Source: Pseudomonas graminis
GTDB taxonomy: Bacteria > Pseudomonadota > Gammaproteobacteria > Pseudomonadales > Pseudomonadaceae
Length of the DNA: 64,000 nt
Direction of reading: 5' to 3'
NCBI RefSeq assembly: GCF_002093745.1
Contig: NZ_MTSB01000015.1
Coordinates: 62,001-126,000 of the forward strand
Shown: piece by piece, positions 36,556 through 46,408 of the stretch
Layout of the letters: each line of letters starts with the position of its first letter
Numbering within the stretch: position 1 is the stretch's first letter
The notes under the pieces: generated by a model
The model's database searches: none
Told to the model about the DNA's origin: nothing
The model's input: only the letters and a program-made list of their open reading frames with translations
Translations under genes and position numbers: made by a program

Positions 36556-36869
36556 AATATAGGTCTTTTATAAGCTTTTTCAAATATTTGCTTATGTTTG
36601 GTCCGGAGGCAATCGTTTCTCCTTGTCTTGATGTTTCCGTAGGTGAAGCTGCTTCGTGACGTCGCCCGGATTTTCATTAATGGACGCTATGCGCTTTGCC
36701 CGGTCGCCCAGCGCTGCGCAACAATGTGATGATGTTGGCATCATCATCAATAAGCGAACCTGCGGTTCAATTATGGAAGCCGTAAGGAAAATCATCGCCT
36801 TGGTTGGACAGCAGCACCGTTGTGTAAAAGAGCCGGTCGACTTGGGCGACCGTACCCATGACAGCGGAT

Positions 36870-37051
36870 GTAATCGCGATTTTATCCGGCATGAGCAAGC
36901 TCGGAGAACTGGCATCGAAGCCATCCGGCTGGCGCTGATCGAAGGCGAGTCGAGCGGGGAGTCTCGCCCATTCAATGTCGATCAGTTCAAGCAGAGAGCG
37001 TTGAAAGCGAAGGGCTGGGTATCGGCTTGCACCTGCTGCATGAGCGGATGA
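36870..37051 (+). pseudogene. Decayed ParD-like antitoxin (C-terminal part)
   Basis: The frame reads DFIRHEQARRTGIEAIRLAL, then IEGESSGESRPFNVDQFKQR. This agrees with the second half of ParD antitoxins (YVRxLIRREQxRR…LIEGExSGxPxPF). The N-terminal ribbon-helix-helix strand cannot be read in frame and no ParE follows. The remaining gap (36556-36869) holds no other gene. Confidence 0.6.
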
Positions 37052-37140
37052 ATGAGCCTTCTTATATCTGACAGCGACTGACTTGCTGGTTTGTAAAGCG
37101 AGTCATTACTCACGCGCGCGCCAAAGAAAACCCAGACAAC

Positions 37141-37164
37141 AAAAAGCCCGCACGGGGCGGGCTT
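37141..37164 (-). terminator. Terminator downstream of tRNA-Phe
   Basis: On the minus strand AGCCCGCCCCGTGCGGGCT followed by TTTTT, 45 bases after the tRNA. Confidence 0.85.
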
Positions 37165-37209
37165 CTTGTGTGCTTTCGGGTGTGCTTGGCATCACCTGAA
37201 AACGAAAGG

Positions 37210-37285
37210 TGGTGCCCAGAGACGGAATCGAACCGCCGACACGGGGATTTTCAATCCCCTGCTCTACCGACTGAGCTATCTGGGC
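37210..37285 (-). tRNA. tRNA-Phe (anticodon GAA)
   Basis: The minus strand gives a 76-base cloverleaf: acceptor GCCCAGA/TCTGGGC with encoded CCA, D-arm AGCTCAGTCGGTAGAGC, anticodon stem GGGGA/TCCCC with loop TTGAAAA (anticodon GAA), T-loop GGTTCGATTCC. It borders the small toxin-antitoxin patch. Confidence 0.97.
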
Positions 37286-37386
37286 AACGGGGCGCATTAG
37301 ACTTGTTTTTCAGGAGGTCGTCAAGCGTGTTTTTTTAAAAATTTGAATTATTACCGACGCTTACGACCTTCACTGCGTGGAACGCT

Positions 37387-37659
37387 TTATTTTTCGGGGG
37401 GAACGTAGCCTTCGGCTTGGGCGTATTCTTCGCCTGAGAGGAACTTGTCCATCTCGGTCTGAAGGAATTTGCGATCGTCGGCGTTCATCATGTTCAGGCG
37501 GCGCTCGTTGATCAGCAGGGTCTGGTGTTTCTGCCAGTCGGCCCAGGCTTTCTGCGAGACGTGGTTGAAGATGTCTTCGCCCTTGGCGCCAGGATACGGG
37601 GCGCGTTCCAGGCCGGGCAGTTCTTCTTTGTATTTGCGGCACATTACGGTACGGGTCAT
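37387..37659 (-). CDS. yggX: YggX, Fe(2+)-trafficking / oxidative damage protection protein
   Basis: A 90-residue protein starting [20 protein letters not shown] with the single conserved cysteine C7 and the C-terminal helix [20 protein letters not shown]. YggX protects iron-sulfur clusters from oxidation. Its start overlaps the stop of mutY by four bases. MutY carries an iron-sulfur cluster itself, and the pair is conserved across gammaproteobacteria. Confidence 0.96.
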   Translation of the reverse strand: MTRTVMCRKYKEELPGLERAPYPGAKGEDIFNHVSQKAWADWQKHQTLLINERRLNMMNADDRKFLQTEMDKFLSGEEYAQAEGYVPPEK

Positions 37660-38723
37660 GACGACTCTCCTGCGTTCAATACGTCGGCTGCGCGTTTGAG
37701 CAGCTTTTTCACCGGGGCAGCGAGGCCCAGGCGTGGCGGGGTGGCGAGGTTATACCAGAGCCAGTCGGCCTCGGCCACGTGATGGGCCGACTCCTGGACG
37801 TTGATCAGCCAGGGTTCGATGCTCAACTGGAAATGGCTGAAGGTGTGGATCAGCTCCGGCAGTTCGTGGTGTTCGCCCAGTTCCAGCGCGTGCTGCGCGG
37901 CCAGGTGTTGCAGCTCAGCGAAGTCATCTAGTTCCGGCAGGCTCCACAGACCGCCCCACAAGCCGCTGGAAGGACGGCGATAAAGCAGAATCGCGCCGTC
38001 GCCGTTGGCAAGCATCGGCATGAGAGTGCGTTTCTGCGGTACGGTCTTGCGCGGTTTGGGGATCGGGTAGCGGGTTTCCAGGCCGAGCATGTGCGCCTCG
38101 CAACTGCGCTCCAGCGGGCAAAGCAGGCAGCTGGGTTTGCTGCGGGTGCAGAGCGTGGCACCGAGGTCCATCATCGCCTGGGTGTAGTTGTTGACCCGGC
38201 TGTGCGGCGTAAAGCGCTCAGCGGTGGCCCACAGCTGTTTGGCGACCTTGGGTTCGCCGGGGTAGCCCTCTTGCGCCGTGAAGCGCGCCAGAACACGTTT
38301 GACGTTGCCGTCGAGAATCGGCGCGCGAATGCCCATGCTCAGGCTGGCAATAGCGCCAGCCGTGGACAGGCCGATGCCCGGCAGCAGAATCAGTTGTTCA
38401 ACGTCGCGGGGAAACTCGCCGTCGTGATCGGCAACCACGATTTTGGCGGTCTTCTGCAGGTTACGGGCGCGGGTGTAATAACCCAGCCCGGTCCACAGGT
38501 GCAGCACTTCGTCTTCGGGGGCTTCAGCCAGCGCCTGCACGGTCGGCAAGGCTTCCATGAAGCGGTCGAAATAATTCAGGACGGTGCTGACCTGTGTTTG
38601 CTGAAGCATGATTTCCGATACCCAGACCCGATAAGGCGTGATGCCTTGTTGCCAAGGCAGGTCATGCCGGCCATGACGGTCGTACCAGTCCAGCACGGCG
38701 CTGGAGAATTGTTCGGGTTGCAT
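37656..38723 (-). CDS. mutY: A/G-specific adenine DNA glycosylase MutY
   Basis: A 355-residue enzyme. It has a helix-hairpin-helix [16 protein letters not shown] with the catalytic-region Asp following, the [4Fe-4S] loop with cysteines in [17 protein letters not shown] (about residues 190-206), and a C-terminal Nudix-like domain that reads 8-oxoguanine. It removes adenine opposite 8-oxoG. The start at 38723 gives the usual length; an in-frame extension upstream to 38807 would add 28 residues not seen in the family. It follows the asmA-like gene in the same direction. Confidence 0.95.
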   Translation of the reverse strand: MQPEQFSSAVLDWYDRHGRHDLPWQQGITPYRVWVSEIMLQQTQVSTVLNYFDRFMEALPTVQALAEAPEDEVLHLWTGLGYYTRARNLQKTAKIVVADHDGEFPRDVEQLILLPGIGLSTAGAIASLSMGIRAPILDGNVKRVLARFTAQEGYPGEPKVAKQLWATAERFTPHSRVNNYTQAMMDLGATLCTRSKPSCLLCPLERSCEAHMLGLETRYPIPKPRKTVPQKRTLMPMLANGDGAILLYRRPSSGLWGGLWSLPELDDFAELQHLAAQHALELGEHHELPELIHTFSHFQLSIEPWLINVQESAHHVAEADWLWYNLATPPRLGLAAPVKKLLKRAADVLNAGESS

Positions 38724-38811
38724 GCCGGGTGGCTCTCGTCGTCGGGGTGTGAAAAGGGTTTTGCCGGTGCGGTGGAGCGCCTGGGCTGACGCTCCGCCGT
38801 CGTTCATTGCG

Positions 38812-41037
38812 TTAGCGTTTGAACAGTCCCTTGAGCGCGTCCTTGAGTTCCGGGCTGACCTTGTCGCCCAGTTTCTCGTTCAGCTTGTCTTCAAGCTTTT
38901 CGCTGATCCGGTCGCCTGCCAGTTTTGCAGCGATCTGGCCGACGCCTTCCTTGTCCAGGCGGCACGCCTTGGCACCCAGTTCCAGCGGTCCACGGCACTG
39001 CACCGGCCATTCGATGCCGACGTAGCGCTCGTTGATCTCGCAGGCCGGGTCAGGCATGTCACTCTTGTCGCCTTCGACGATGATGCCGACGCGGTAGTTC
39101 ATGCCCAGCACGCGCAAGTCCACATCGCCATTGCCGTTGACGGTCATGCCGGGAATCCGGACCTTGAGGTCAGGGTTGCTGGCCACGCCGTTACGCACCA
39201 CCAGGTTGCCATTGAGCTGCTGGAAGGGCGTGTCCTTGGCGCGCGGTTCGCCGGTCAGCGGCTTGCGGTTCAGGGTCGAGATGCCCTTGCACAGTTGCTG
39301 TTCCAGGTTGGCATTGACCAGCACGCCGTTATTGAGGGCAAAGCTGGCGGTGCCGTTGAGGCTGTCGATAAGGGCTTTTTCGCTGTTGCCCTTGCCGGTG
39401 AGGTCGCTGCTCAGCGTCAGCAGGCCCCGTACCGGCGGCGTCTGGCCTTGGCTTTCCAGAACGCGCTCGACCGGCACCTTGGCCATGCGCGTCTGCACGC
39501 TCGCCACCGGAATGTCCGGGCGTGCATCCAGATTGCCTTTGACCTCGAAGTCGCCGTTGTAGAGGTTGCCGCTCAACGTATCAAGCTTGATCAGGCCACC
39601 GCTGGCCTGGGTCTTGAACGCCGCGTTGTCGATGAGCAGTTTGTTCAGGGTCAGTTTGCCGAAGCTCAGGTCAGCCTCGACATCCAGCGTGCGCAAGCGC
39701 TCCAGCGGCAGCAGCTTCGCCGTGCTCCAGGCCGCCTTGGTCGGTTGCTCCGGCAGCGGCGAGTCGCCCGCAACGGCGGCGGCTTCGCCCGATTGAACTT
39801 CGGATTTGCGGGCGGCCTTGGCGCCTTTGCTTTCCTCGCTTTCGGCCGGACGATAACGGTCGGCATCGAACGTGTCGCCCTTGAGCTGGACGCGCAGCGC
39901 CTGTCGGGCGAAGTCGTCCACGGCGATGCGGCCTGTGAAGTTGCTGTCGTCGACTTTCAGGTTGAGGTTTTCCAGCGCAAGGCTGGTGGGCGTGCCGGCA
40001 AGGCGGGTAACCATTTCAACCTTGCTGAGTGCGCCCTCGGTCATGGCCGGAAGGGGCCGGCCGATGCTTTCGAGGAACGTGCGCAGATCAAGCTGGGCGA
40101 TGGACAGGCCGCCGCTGATCTGTGGGGTTTTGTCCAGGTCGCGGGCGCGCAGTTCGCCCAGCGCACGCAACTGGTTGGCCGAGATTTTGAGGCTGTTCCA
40201 TTCGGCAATGTTCGCGGCAAGGTCTACCAGCAACTGGCCCTGGGCCGAGAAGGTAACGGTCTTGCCCTGCAACGGTTCGCCTGCGACTTCGCCGGACAGG
40301 CGCATGTCTTCGAATTGATAACGCTTGAGCACGCGGTCCATGCGCAGTTGGCCGACCAGTTCGGTCTTGGTGCGCACAACGGGCTGGTTGGTGCTGAGGA
40401 ACGCCGTGAGTTTGATCGGGATGTCGGACGCTTCGCGAATCGGGCCGGTGCTCAACTGGATACTCTCGGCCGTGAACGTGCGACCTTTTCTGGCGTCGCT
40501 GTAGTCCACACGTGCGTTGTTGACCGTCAGGCTGTCGATGTCCAGCCTGATCGGCTGGGCAGGGCGATCCGCTTTAGGTGCGTCCGGTGCCGGCGCGGGT
40601 GTCGATTCGCCGGGCGTGTCGTTGGAAGCCGCTGCCGGCTTGCCGATGTCTTCCCAGTTGCCATGACCGTTTTCATCGCGGTGCAGCGTCAGGTTCAGGC
40701 CTTCGACACGGATGTCGCTCATCTGCACCTGGCGGCGAAGCAGCGGCAGAACACGCACGGACAGGCCCAGCATCTGCACATCGGCAAACGGCTGATCGGG
40801 GGCGGTCAGGGTCGCAACGTGGGCGTCGTTCAATTCCAGGCCGAGCCACGGGAACAGGCTCCATCCGATATCGCCATTGAGCGTCAGCTCGACGTTGGCC
40901 TTGTCGCGTGCCAGCTGTCGAATCTCGTCTTTATAGTCGTTGGGATCAAACAGGTGGGTCAGGGCGAAGCCGAGAGCCACGATGATCAGCAACAGCCCGA
41001 GAATAAACAGCCCCAGGATTTTGCCGAACGCTTTCAT
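38812..41037 (-). CDS. AsmA-family envelope protein
   Basis: A 741-residue protein with an N-terminal membrane anchor (ILGLFILGLLLIIVALGFALTH) and the AsmA signature directly after it (FDPNDYKDEIRQLARDKANVELTLNGDIGWSLFPWLGLEL). The rest is a long periplasmic beta-rich groove ending with the conserved PVQCRGPLELGAKACRLDKEG. AsmA-like proteins span the periplasm and are tied to outer-membrane phospholipid transport and assembly. The start at 41037 is chosen so that the anchor is at the N-terminus; a further in-frame start at 41151 lacks support. Confidence 0.9.
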   Translation of the reverse strand: MKAFGKILGLFILGLLLIIVALGFALTHLFDPNDYKDEIRQLARDKANVELTLNGDIGWSLFPWLGLELNDAHVATLTAPDQPFADVQMLGLSVRVLPLLRRQVQMSDIRVEGLNLTLHRDENGHGNWEDIGKPAAASNDTPGESTPAPAPDAPKADRPAQPIRLDIDSLTVNNARVDYSDARKGRTFTAESIQLSTGPIREASDIPIKLTAFLSTNQPVVRTKTELVGQLRMDRVLKRYQFEDMRLSGEVAGEPLQGKTVTFSAQGQLLVDLAANIAEWNSLKISANQLRALGELRARDLDKTPQISGGLSIAQLDLRTFLESIGRPLPAMTEGALSKVEMVTRLAGTPTSLALENLNLKVDDSNFTGRIAVDDFARQALRVQLKGDTFDADRYRPAESEESKGAKAARKSEVQSGEAAAVAGDSPLPEQPTKAAWSTAKLLPLERLRTLDVEADLSFGKLTLNKLLIDNAAFKTQASGGLIKLDTLSGNLYNGDFEVKGNLDARPDIPVASVQTRMAKVPVERVLESQGQTPPVRGLLTLSSDLTGKGNSEKALIDSLNGTASFALNNGVLVNANLEQQLCKGISTLNRKPLTGEPRAKDTPFQQLNGNLVVRNGVASNPDLKVRIPGMTVNGNGDVDLRVLGMNYRVGIIVEGDKSDMPDPACEINERYVGIEWPVQCRGPLELGAKACRLDKEGVGQIAAKLAGDRISEKLEDKLNEKLGDKVSPELKDALKGLFKR

Positions 41038-41525
41038 GGGCGAGTCCTTGTGTCGATGTTCAAAAATTAGCCCGGGAGTATACCGCCCCGGCGAGCATCC
41101 CGGGCCGTGGATGCCGTTATTGCACCTCGAGGACGGGTTCGAAACGATCACGTGCCTTCGGGGCGTACCGACGGTGAGCGGCTCGACACACCACGATATA
41201 TCTTTTGGGGGTGTGGCGTGAGTCAGGCAGATCAGGAAGTTAGTGGCCTAACTAACGACTGAATACATTTTCTGTACCGCTTAATTGAGTGCATCTATGG
41301 GGTAATAGACAGCGTGGATTAACGTGTTGAAAGTGATAATAAAAAGGATGTAAGAAGATGCTTATTTGCCATCAGAGAGTGATAGTCTCCGTTTTTGTTG
41401 GGTCGGGTGCGTCTTTTTGTCACGTATCTGAATAACCTGCCGATAAAACAGACATGGCCGCACGTCATGGAGTCTGTGGCGGACCAGCGGACCATCTGCG
41501 AGCTTCACACATTGGGGTAATTATA
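41038..41525. other. Intergenic region upstream of the MFS gene
   Basis: No gene is supported. The last 250 bases are AT-rich relative to the surroundings (for example 41330-41400) and should hold the promoter of the MFS gene and, on the other strand, that of the asmA-like gene. I see no clear operator or terminator. Confidence 0.5.
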
Positions 41526-43187
41526 ATGAGCACAAGTACAGCCTTGGGCGGCGAAGCCGTTCAGCCTGCGTTCTTGTCCAAAGAGCGCATTATCGCCAAG
41601 CCCGGTTTCAACCGCTGGCTTGTTCCACCTGCCGCATTGGCAATCCATCTTTGCATCGGTATGGCCTATGGCTTTTCGGTGTTCTGGTTGCCACTGTCCA
41701 AAGCAGTCGGTGTTACCACGCCTGTTGCTTGCACACCGGACATGGGGTTCTTCGCACAGATGTTCGCGTCGACCTGTGACTGGCAGATCTCCATGCTGGG
41801 CTGGATCTACACGCTGTTCTTCATCTTCCTGGGTTGCTCGGCTGCCATCTGGGGTGGCTGGCTGGAACACGCAGGTCCACGCAAGGCCGGTGTTGTTTCG
41901 GCACTGTGCTGGTGTGGTGGTCTGCTGATTTCCGCGTTGGGTATCTACACGCACCAGATCTGGCTGATGTGGCTAGGGTCGGGTGTGATCGGTGGTATTG
42001 GTCTGGGGTTGGGCTACATCTCCCCGGTGTCGACCCTGATCAAGTGGTTCCCGGACAAGCGCGGTATGGCTACCGGTATGGCGATCATGGGCTTTGGCGG
42101 TGGCGCGATGGTGGGCGCTCCTCTGGCCACTGCGCTGATGGGCCACTTTGCATCGGCTGAAAGTGTTGGCGTCTGGCAGAGCTTCGTCGTGATGGCGGTG
42201 ATCTACTTCGTCTTCATGATCGGTGGCGCTCTGGGCTACCGCGTTCCGCCTACCGGCTGGAAACCTGAAGGCTGGACCGCTCCGGCGGCCAAGGCCAAGA
42301 ACTCGATGATCACCAACCGTCACGTGCATGTCAGCGTGGCCTGGAAGACGCCGCAGTTCCGTCTGGTCTGGCTGGTGCTGTGCCTGAACGTTTCGGCCGG
42401 TATCGGCATCCTGGGCATGGCTTCGCCGCTGCTGCAGGAAGTGTTCGCCGGTAAATTGCTGGGTAACGATCTGACGTTCGGCCAGCTTAATGCTGATCAG
42501 TTGAAAGCCATTGCTGCGATTGCTGCGGGCTTCACGGGTCTGTTGAGCCTGTTCAACATCGGTGGTCGATTCTTCTGGGCTTCGTGCTCGGATTACATCG
42601 GTCGCAAGGCGACGTACTTCGTGTTCTTCGCGCTGGGCTTCCTGCTTTACGCGTCGGTTCCGACACTGGGTCACATGGGCAGCATTGCGTTGTTCGTTGC
42701 GGCGTTCTGTGTGGTGCTGTCAATGTACGGTGGTGGTTTCGCGACGGTTCCGGCGTATCTGGCTGACCTGTTCGGTACGCAGATGGTCGGTGCGATCCAC
42801 GGTCGTTTGCTGACCGCATGGGCAGCAGCAGGTGTGCTGGGTCCGGTACTGGTCAACTACCTGCGCGAGTACCAACTCAGCCACGGTGTTGCGCGTGCCG
42901 ATGCGTATGACATCACGCTGTACATCCTGTCGGGTCTGCTGGTGCTGGGCTTTATCTGCAACCTGCTGATTCGTCCGGTGGCCGACAAGTACTTCATGAC
43001 GGACGCCGAACTGGCCGCTGAACAAGCCATCGGTCACGACAAGGGCGCCAATGCCACCACTTCGCTGGAGTGGAAAGCATCCGACAGCAGCAAGCCGCTG
43101 GTCATCGCCGCCTGGCTGGCCGTTGGCATCCCGCTGGCGTGGGGCGTCTGGGTCACCCTGCAAAAGACCGCAGTGCTGTTTCACTAA
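41526..43187 (+). CDS. MFS transporter of the oxalate/formate antiporter (OFA) family
   Basis: A 553-residue protein with 12 or more membrane helices. GMAYGFSVFWLPLSKAVG in helix 1, LGYISPVSTLIKWFPDKRGMATGMAIMGFGGGA in helices 4-5, and FATVPAYLADLFGTQMVGAIHGRLLTAWAAAGVLGP in helices 10-11 are those of the OFA group. Compared with OxlT it has an extended N-terminus, a larger first periplasmic loop (CTPDMGFFAQMFASTCDWQ) and an extra helix at the C-terminus. Substrate unknown; members carry monocarboxylates or dicarboxylates. GGGG about nine bases before the ATG supports the start. Confidence 0.85.
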   Translation: MSTSTALGGEAVQPAFLSKERIIAKPGFNRWLVPPAALAIHLCIGMAYGFSVFWLPLSKAVGVTTPVACTPDMGFFAQMFASTCDWQISMLGWIYTLFFIFLGCSAAIWGGWLEHAGPRKAGVVSALCWCGGLLISALGIYTHQIWLMWLGSGVIGGIGLGLGYISPVSTLIKWFPDKRGMATGMAIMGFGGGAMVGAPLATALMGHFASAESVGVWQSFVVMAVIYFVFMIGGALGYRVPPTGWKPEGWTAPAAKAKNSMITNRHVHVSVAWKTPQFRLVWLVLCLNVSAGIGILGMASPLLQEVFAGKLLGNDLTFGQLNADQLKAIAAIAAGFTGLLSLFNIGGRFFWASCSDYIGRKATYFVFFALGFLLYASVPTLGHMGSIALFVAAFCVVLSMYGGGFATVPAYLADLFGTQMVGAIHGRLLTAWAAAGVLGPVLVNYLREYQLSHGVARADAYDITLYILSGLLVLGFICNLLIRPVADKYFMTDAELAAEQAIGHDKGANATTSLEWKASDSSKPLVIAAWLAVGIPLAWGVWVTLQKTAVLFH

Positions 43188-43205
43188 AAGCCTGTAGGTC
43201 ACAAG

Positions 43206-43240
43206 AAAGCGCTTGCACCTCGGTGCCGGCGCTTTTTTTT
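43206..43240 (+). terminator. Rho-independent terminator after the MFS gene
   Basis: AAGCGC-tt-GCACC-tc-GGTGC-cg-GCGCTT followed by TTTTTT, 18 bases after the stop. Confidence 0.88.
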
Positions 43241-43329
43241 GCCCGCAGACTTCTCGTGCGGCACGCTCTAGCGTTGGTATGTCTTTCATGATGCTGGAGG
43301 GCCTGTGGGCGCGAGCCGGGCGACGCTTC

Positions 43330-43402
43330 GCTTGCTCGCGAAGAAGTCAGTACAGCTTTTCCAGGAACTGTGGCGTTTGAACCATTGCTTTCGCGAGCAA
43401 GC
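43330..43402. repeat. REP doublet (inverted pair, REPIN-like)
   Basis: GCTTGCTCGCGAA (43330-43342) and its exact reverse complement TTCGCGAGCAAGC (43390-43402), 47 bases apart, the latter followed by TCGCTCCTACA. This is the standard REP core of pseudomonads. The gap 43241-43526 holds this and the start region of the aminotransferase gene. Confidence 0.85.
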
Positions 43403-43526
43403 TCGCTCCTACAGCGTCAACACTTTGCCGTTGAGTGAGTCTGATTGGCTCGACGCACTGCCCGTTTCCCTTCAGACGCTGCTACATTAGTCAGCCCCGA
43501 TTTTATTGCCTGAAGGAGTTGTTTGC

Positions 43527-44726
43527 ATGTTAGCCCACGTGGAGTCATACGCCGGTGATCCGATCCTTTCGCTGATGGAAGCCTTTGGCAAGGATTCCCG
43601 TGCGGACAAGGTCAATCTGAGCATCGGTCTGTATTACGACGCGCAGGGTCGCATCCCGCAACTGGCATGCGTGGCCGCAGCACAGCAGCAATTGGCTGAA
43701 GGCGAGCAGGTGGCTTCGGTGTACCTGCCGATGGAAGGGCTGGCGGCTTATCGGCAGGCGGTTCAAACCCTGCTGTTTGGCGCGGACCATGCGTTGGTGC
43801 AGGCCGGTCGTGTGGCCACTATCCAGACCGTAGGCGGCTCGGGCGCGCTGAAAGTGGGCGCCGACTTCCTCAAGTATGCGTTCCCGGACTCTCAGGTGTG
43901 GGTCAGTGATCCGACCTGGGAAAATCACCTGGCACTGTTCGGAGGGGCGGGCTTCAAGGTCAACACGTATCCGTACTTCGATGCGCAGACTGGCGGCGTC
44001 CGCTTCGACGCCATGCTCGACTCTGTTCAGAGCCTGCCCGCGCAAAGCATCCTGTTACTGCACCCGTGCTGTCACAACCCGACAGGGGCCGACTTGTCGG
44101 TTGCGCAATGGGATCAATTGATCGAAGTGATCAAGGACCGTCAGCTCATCGCATTTCTGGATATCGCCTACCAGGGCTTCGGCAAGGGCATGGACGAAGA
44201 TGCCTATGCGATCCGTGCGATGGCCAATGCGGGCATTACAACGCTGATCAGTAATTCGTTCTCGAAAATCTTCTCGCTGTACGGCGAGCGGGTCGGCGGG
44301 CTGTCGGTGGTTTGCGAAGACACTGCCTCGGCCGCCAACGTATTCGGCCAGCTCAAGGCCACTGTGCGCCGCAACTATTCCAGCCCCCCCGCGCATGGCG
44401 CGTTTCTGGCCTCAAGGGTGCTCAACACACCGCACCTGCGTGACCAGTGGTTGAGCGAAGTCGAAGCCATGCGCGTGCGCATCATCGAGATGCGTAAGCG
44501 TCTGGTGTCGGTGCTTGCGCAGAAAGTCCCCGGGCGTGATTTCGGTTTCATCCTCCGGCAGAACGGGATGTTCAGCTACACCGGGCTGACCCCTCAGCAG
44601 GTTGATGAACTCAAAGACGTTCACGGCATTTACATGCTGCGCAGCGGTCGGGTGTGCATGGCAGGGCTTAATGAAGGGAATATCGACAAAGTGTGTGATG
44701 CAATCGCGAGCCTCTTCACTCACTAA
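43527..44726 (+). CDS. tyrB: Aromatic amino-acid aminotransferase (TyrB-like)
   Basis: The 399-residue class-I aminotransferase has the PLP lysine in [15 protein letters not shown] near residue 247, the substrate-arginine region, and HNPTGADLS. The start [16 protein letters not shown] with AAGGAG eight bases upstream fits the family. Sequence features are those of the aspartate/aromatic aminotransferase subfamily (AspC/TyrB/PhhC). It moves amino groups between aromatic amino acids or aspartate and 2-oxoglutarate. It is followed by the his genes on the same strand, with a new promoter between. Confidence 0.88.
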   Translation: MLAHVESYAGDPILSLMEAFGKDSRADKVNLSIGLYYDAQGRIPQLACVAAAQQQLAEGEQVASVYLPMEGLAAYRQAVQTLLFGADHALVQAGRVATIQTVGGSGALKVGADFLKYAFPDSQVWVSDPTWENHLALFGGAGFKVNTYPYFDAQTGGVRFDAMLDSVQSLPAQSILLLHPCCHNPTGADLSVAQWDQLIEVIKDRQLIAFLDIAYQGFGKGMDEDAYAIRAMANAGITTLISNSFSKIFSLYGERVGGLSVVCEDTASAANVFGQLKATVRRNYSSPPAHGAFLASRVLNTPHLRDQWLSEVEAMRVRIIEMRKRLVSVLAQKVPGRDFGFILRQNGMFSYTGLTPQQVDELKDVHGIYMLRSGRVCMAGLNEGNIDKVCDAIASLFTH

Positions 44727-44750
44727 ATGGCCTGTTGGTCGTCTGTTTGC

Positions 44751-44779
44751 TTCATGGCGAGCGCTTCTGAGCCTATAAT
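44751..44779 (+). promoter_or_regulatory. Promoter of the hisB operon
   Basis: Consensus TATAAT at 44774-44779 with a weak -35 (TTCATG, 44751-44756) at a 17-base spacing, about 30 bases before the hisB start. Confidence 0.5.
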
Positions 44780-44818
44780 GCTCGCCTTTTTTCGCCCAAT
44801 GATTTTGCGGAGCTGGTG

Positions 44819-45412
44819 ATGGTCGAACGTAAGGCGTACGTCGAGCGCAATACTCTGGAAACCCAGATCAAAGCCTCGATCAACCTGGATGGCACCGGAA
44901 AGGCCCGATTCGATATCGGCGTGCCTTTCCTTGAGCACATGCTCGACCAGATCGCCCGGCACGGGCTGATCGACCTGGACATCGAGTGCAAGGGTGATCT
45001 GGCAATCGACGATCACCACACGGTCGAAGACGTCGGGATCACCGTGGGTCAGGCGTTCAGCCAGGCCATCGGCGACAAGAAGGGCATTCGTCGTTACGGC
45101 CACGCCTATGTGCCGCTCGACGAAGCGCTGTCGCGTGTGGTCATCGACTTCTCGGGTCGTCCGGGCCTGCAGATGCATGTGCCGTATACCCGCGCGACGG
45201 TCGGCGGCTTCGATGTGGACCTGTTTCAGGAGTTCTTTCAGGGCTTCGTCAACCACGCGAACGTGACGCTGCACATCGACAACCTGCGTGGCACCAACAC
45301 TCACCACCAGATCGAGACCGTGTTCAAAGCCTTTGGTCGTGCCCTGCGCATGGCTGTCGAGCTGGATGAGCGCATGGCTGGTCAGATGCCCTCTACCAAG
45401 GGTGTGCTCTGA
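44819..45412 (+). CDS. hisB: Imidazoleglycerol-phosphate dehydratase HisB
   Basis: A 197-residue monofunctional dehydratase (no HAD phosphatase half) with [13 protein letters not shown], the metal-binding [10 protein letters not shown] and the second repeat [22 protein letters not shown]. It performs the sixth step of histidine synthesis. CGGAG lies ahead of the ATG at 44819; an adjacent in-frame GTG is not favoured. Its stop and the hisH start share one base. Confidence 0.96.
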   Translation: MVERKAYVERNTLETQIKASINLDGTGKARFDIGVPFLEHMLDQIARHGLIDLDIECKGDLAIDDHHTVEDVGITVGQAFSQAIGDKKGIRRYGHAYVPLDEALSRVVIDFSGRPGLQMHVPYTRATVGGFDVDLFQEFFQGFVNHANVTLHIDNLRGTNTHHQIETVFKAFGRALRMAVELDERMAGQMPSTKGVL

Positions 45413-46050
45413 TGCAGACAGTGGCGGTCATCGATTACGGTATGGGCAATCTGCATTCAGTCGCCAAGGCGCTGGAGCATGTGGGCGCAGGCCGTGTGCT
45501 GATTACCAGCGATGCCAACGTTATTCGTGAAGCCGACCGTGTGGTGTTTCCGGGTGTGGGCGCCATTCGCGACTGCATGGCCGAGATCCGCCGTCTGGGC
45601 TTTGATTCGCTCGTTCGGGAAGTGAGCCAGGACCGTCCGTTTCTGGGCATCTGCGTCGGCATGCAGGCGTTGCTCGACAGAAGCGAAGAGAGCGGCGGCG
45701 TGGACTGCATCGGTCTGTTCCCCGGCCAGGTGAAGTTCTTCGGCAAGGACCTGCATGAAGACGGCGAGCACCTGAAAGTGCCGCACATGGGCTGGAATCA
45801 GGTGGCTCAGGCGGTGGATCACCCGCTGTGGCATGACATTCCGGACCTGGCGCGTTTCTACTTCGTACACAGTTTCTACATCGATGCCGCCAATCAGCGT
45901 CAGGTGGTCGGGCGTGGTCACTACGGCCTCGATTTCGCCGCCGCACTGGCCGACGGTTCGCGTTTCGCGGTGCAGTTTCACCCGGAGAAAAGCCATACCC
46001 ACGGCCTGCAATTGCTGCAGAATTTCGCCGCCTGGGATGGTCGCTGGTAA
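45412..46050 (+). CDS. hisH: Imidazole glycerol phosphate synthase glutaminase subunit HisH
   Basis: A 212-residue class-I glutamine amidotransferase: nucleophile C81 in LGICVGMQ and the His/Glu pair in VQFHPEKSH near the C-terminus. It feeds ammonia to HisF, encoded two genes downstream. One-base overlap with hisB (TGATG) shows coupling. Confidence 0.96.
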   Translation: MQTVAVIDYGMGNLHSVAKALEHVGAGRVLITSDANVIREADRVVFPGVGAIRDCMAEIRRLGFDSLVREVSQDRPFLGICVGMQALLDRSEESGGVDCIGLFPGQVKFFGKDLHEDGEHLKVPHMGWNQVAQAVDHPLWHDIPDLARFYFVHSFYIDAANQRQVVGRGHYGLDFAAALADGSRFAVQFHPEKSHTHGLQLLQNFAAWDGRW

Positions 46051-46054
46051 GCCC

Positions 46055-46315
46055 ATGAGCAAAGCCAAGGGCAAACCTCCGATCCTGACCCTTTCGCCTG
46101 AGCATGAGCAGCAGGCGATCGACAAGCTCAAGCGCCTGTTTGCAGATCGCTTCGAGCTGGAGCTCGGGTCGTTTGAAGTGGCGGAAGTGCTGGAGCTGTT
46201 CACACGCGAAATCGCCCCGCATTACTACAATCGCGCCATCTTCGATGTTCAGCAGCACCTTAAAGAGCGGTTCGAGAGCATCGAAAGTGATCTCTGGGCA
46301 CTCGAAAAGAATTAG
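46055..46315 (+). CDS. DUF2164-family small protein
   Basis: An 86-residue protein starting MSKAKGKPPILTLSPE with EQQAIDKLKRLFADRFELEL and PHYYNRAIFDVQQHLKERFE; these match DUF2164, a family of unknown function. It begins four bases after the hisH stop and sits between hisH and hisA, within the his cluster. A histidine-linked role is not shown; co-transcription is likely from the spacing. Confidence 0.85.
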   Translation: MSKAKGKPPILTLSPEHEQQAIDKLKRLFADRFELELGSFEVAEVLELFTREIAPHYYNRAIFDVQQHLKERFESIESDLWALEKN

Positions 46316-46408
46316 CTAAAAGCAGCTTCACGCTGCAAGAATCAGTGAGTATGCAGACTTGCAGCGAATCGCTTGCAGCTTGCCGCTCTTTTTGACCAAG
46401 GAATAAGC

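Noticed and set aside
38722..41070. 782-codon open frame on the plus strand, opposite the asmA-like gene
   Set aside because: It mirrors the AsmA-family gene on the other strand, has no signal, domain or ribosome binding site and has the composition of an antisense shadow in GC-rich DNA.
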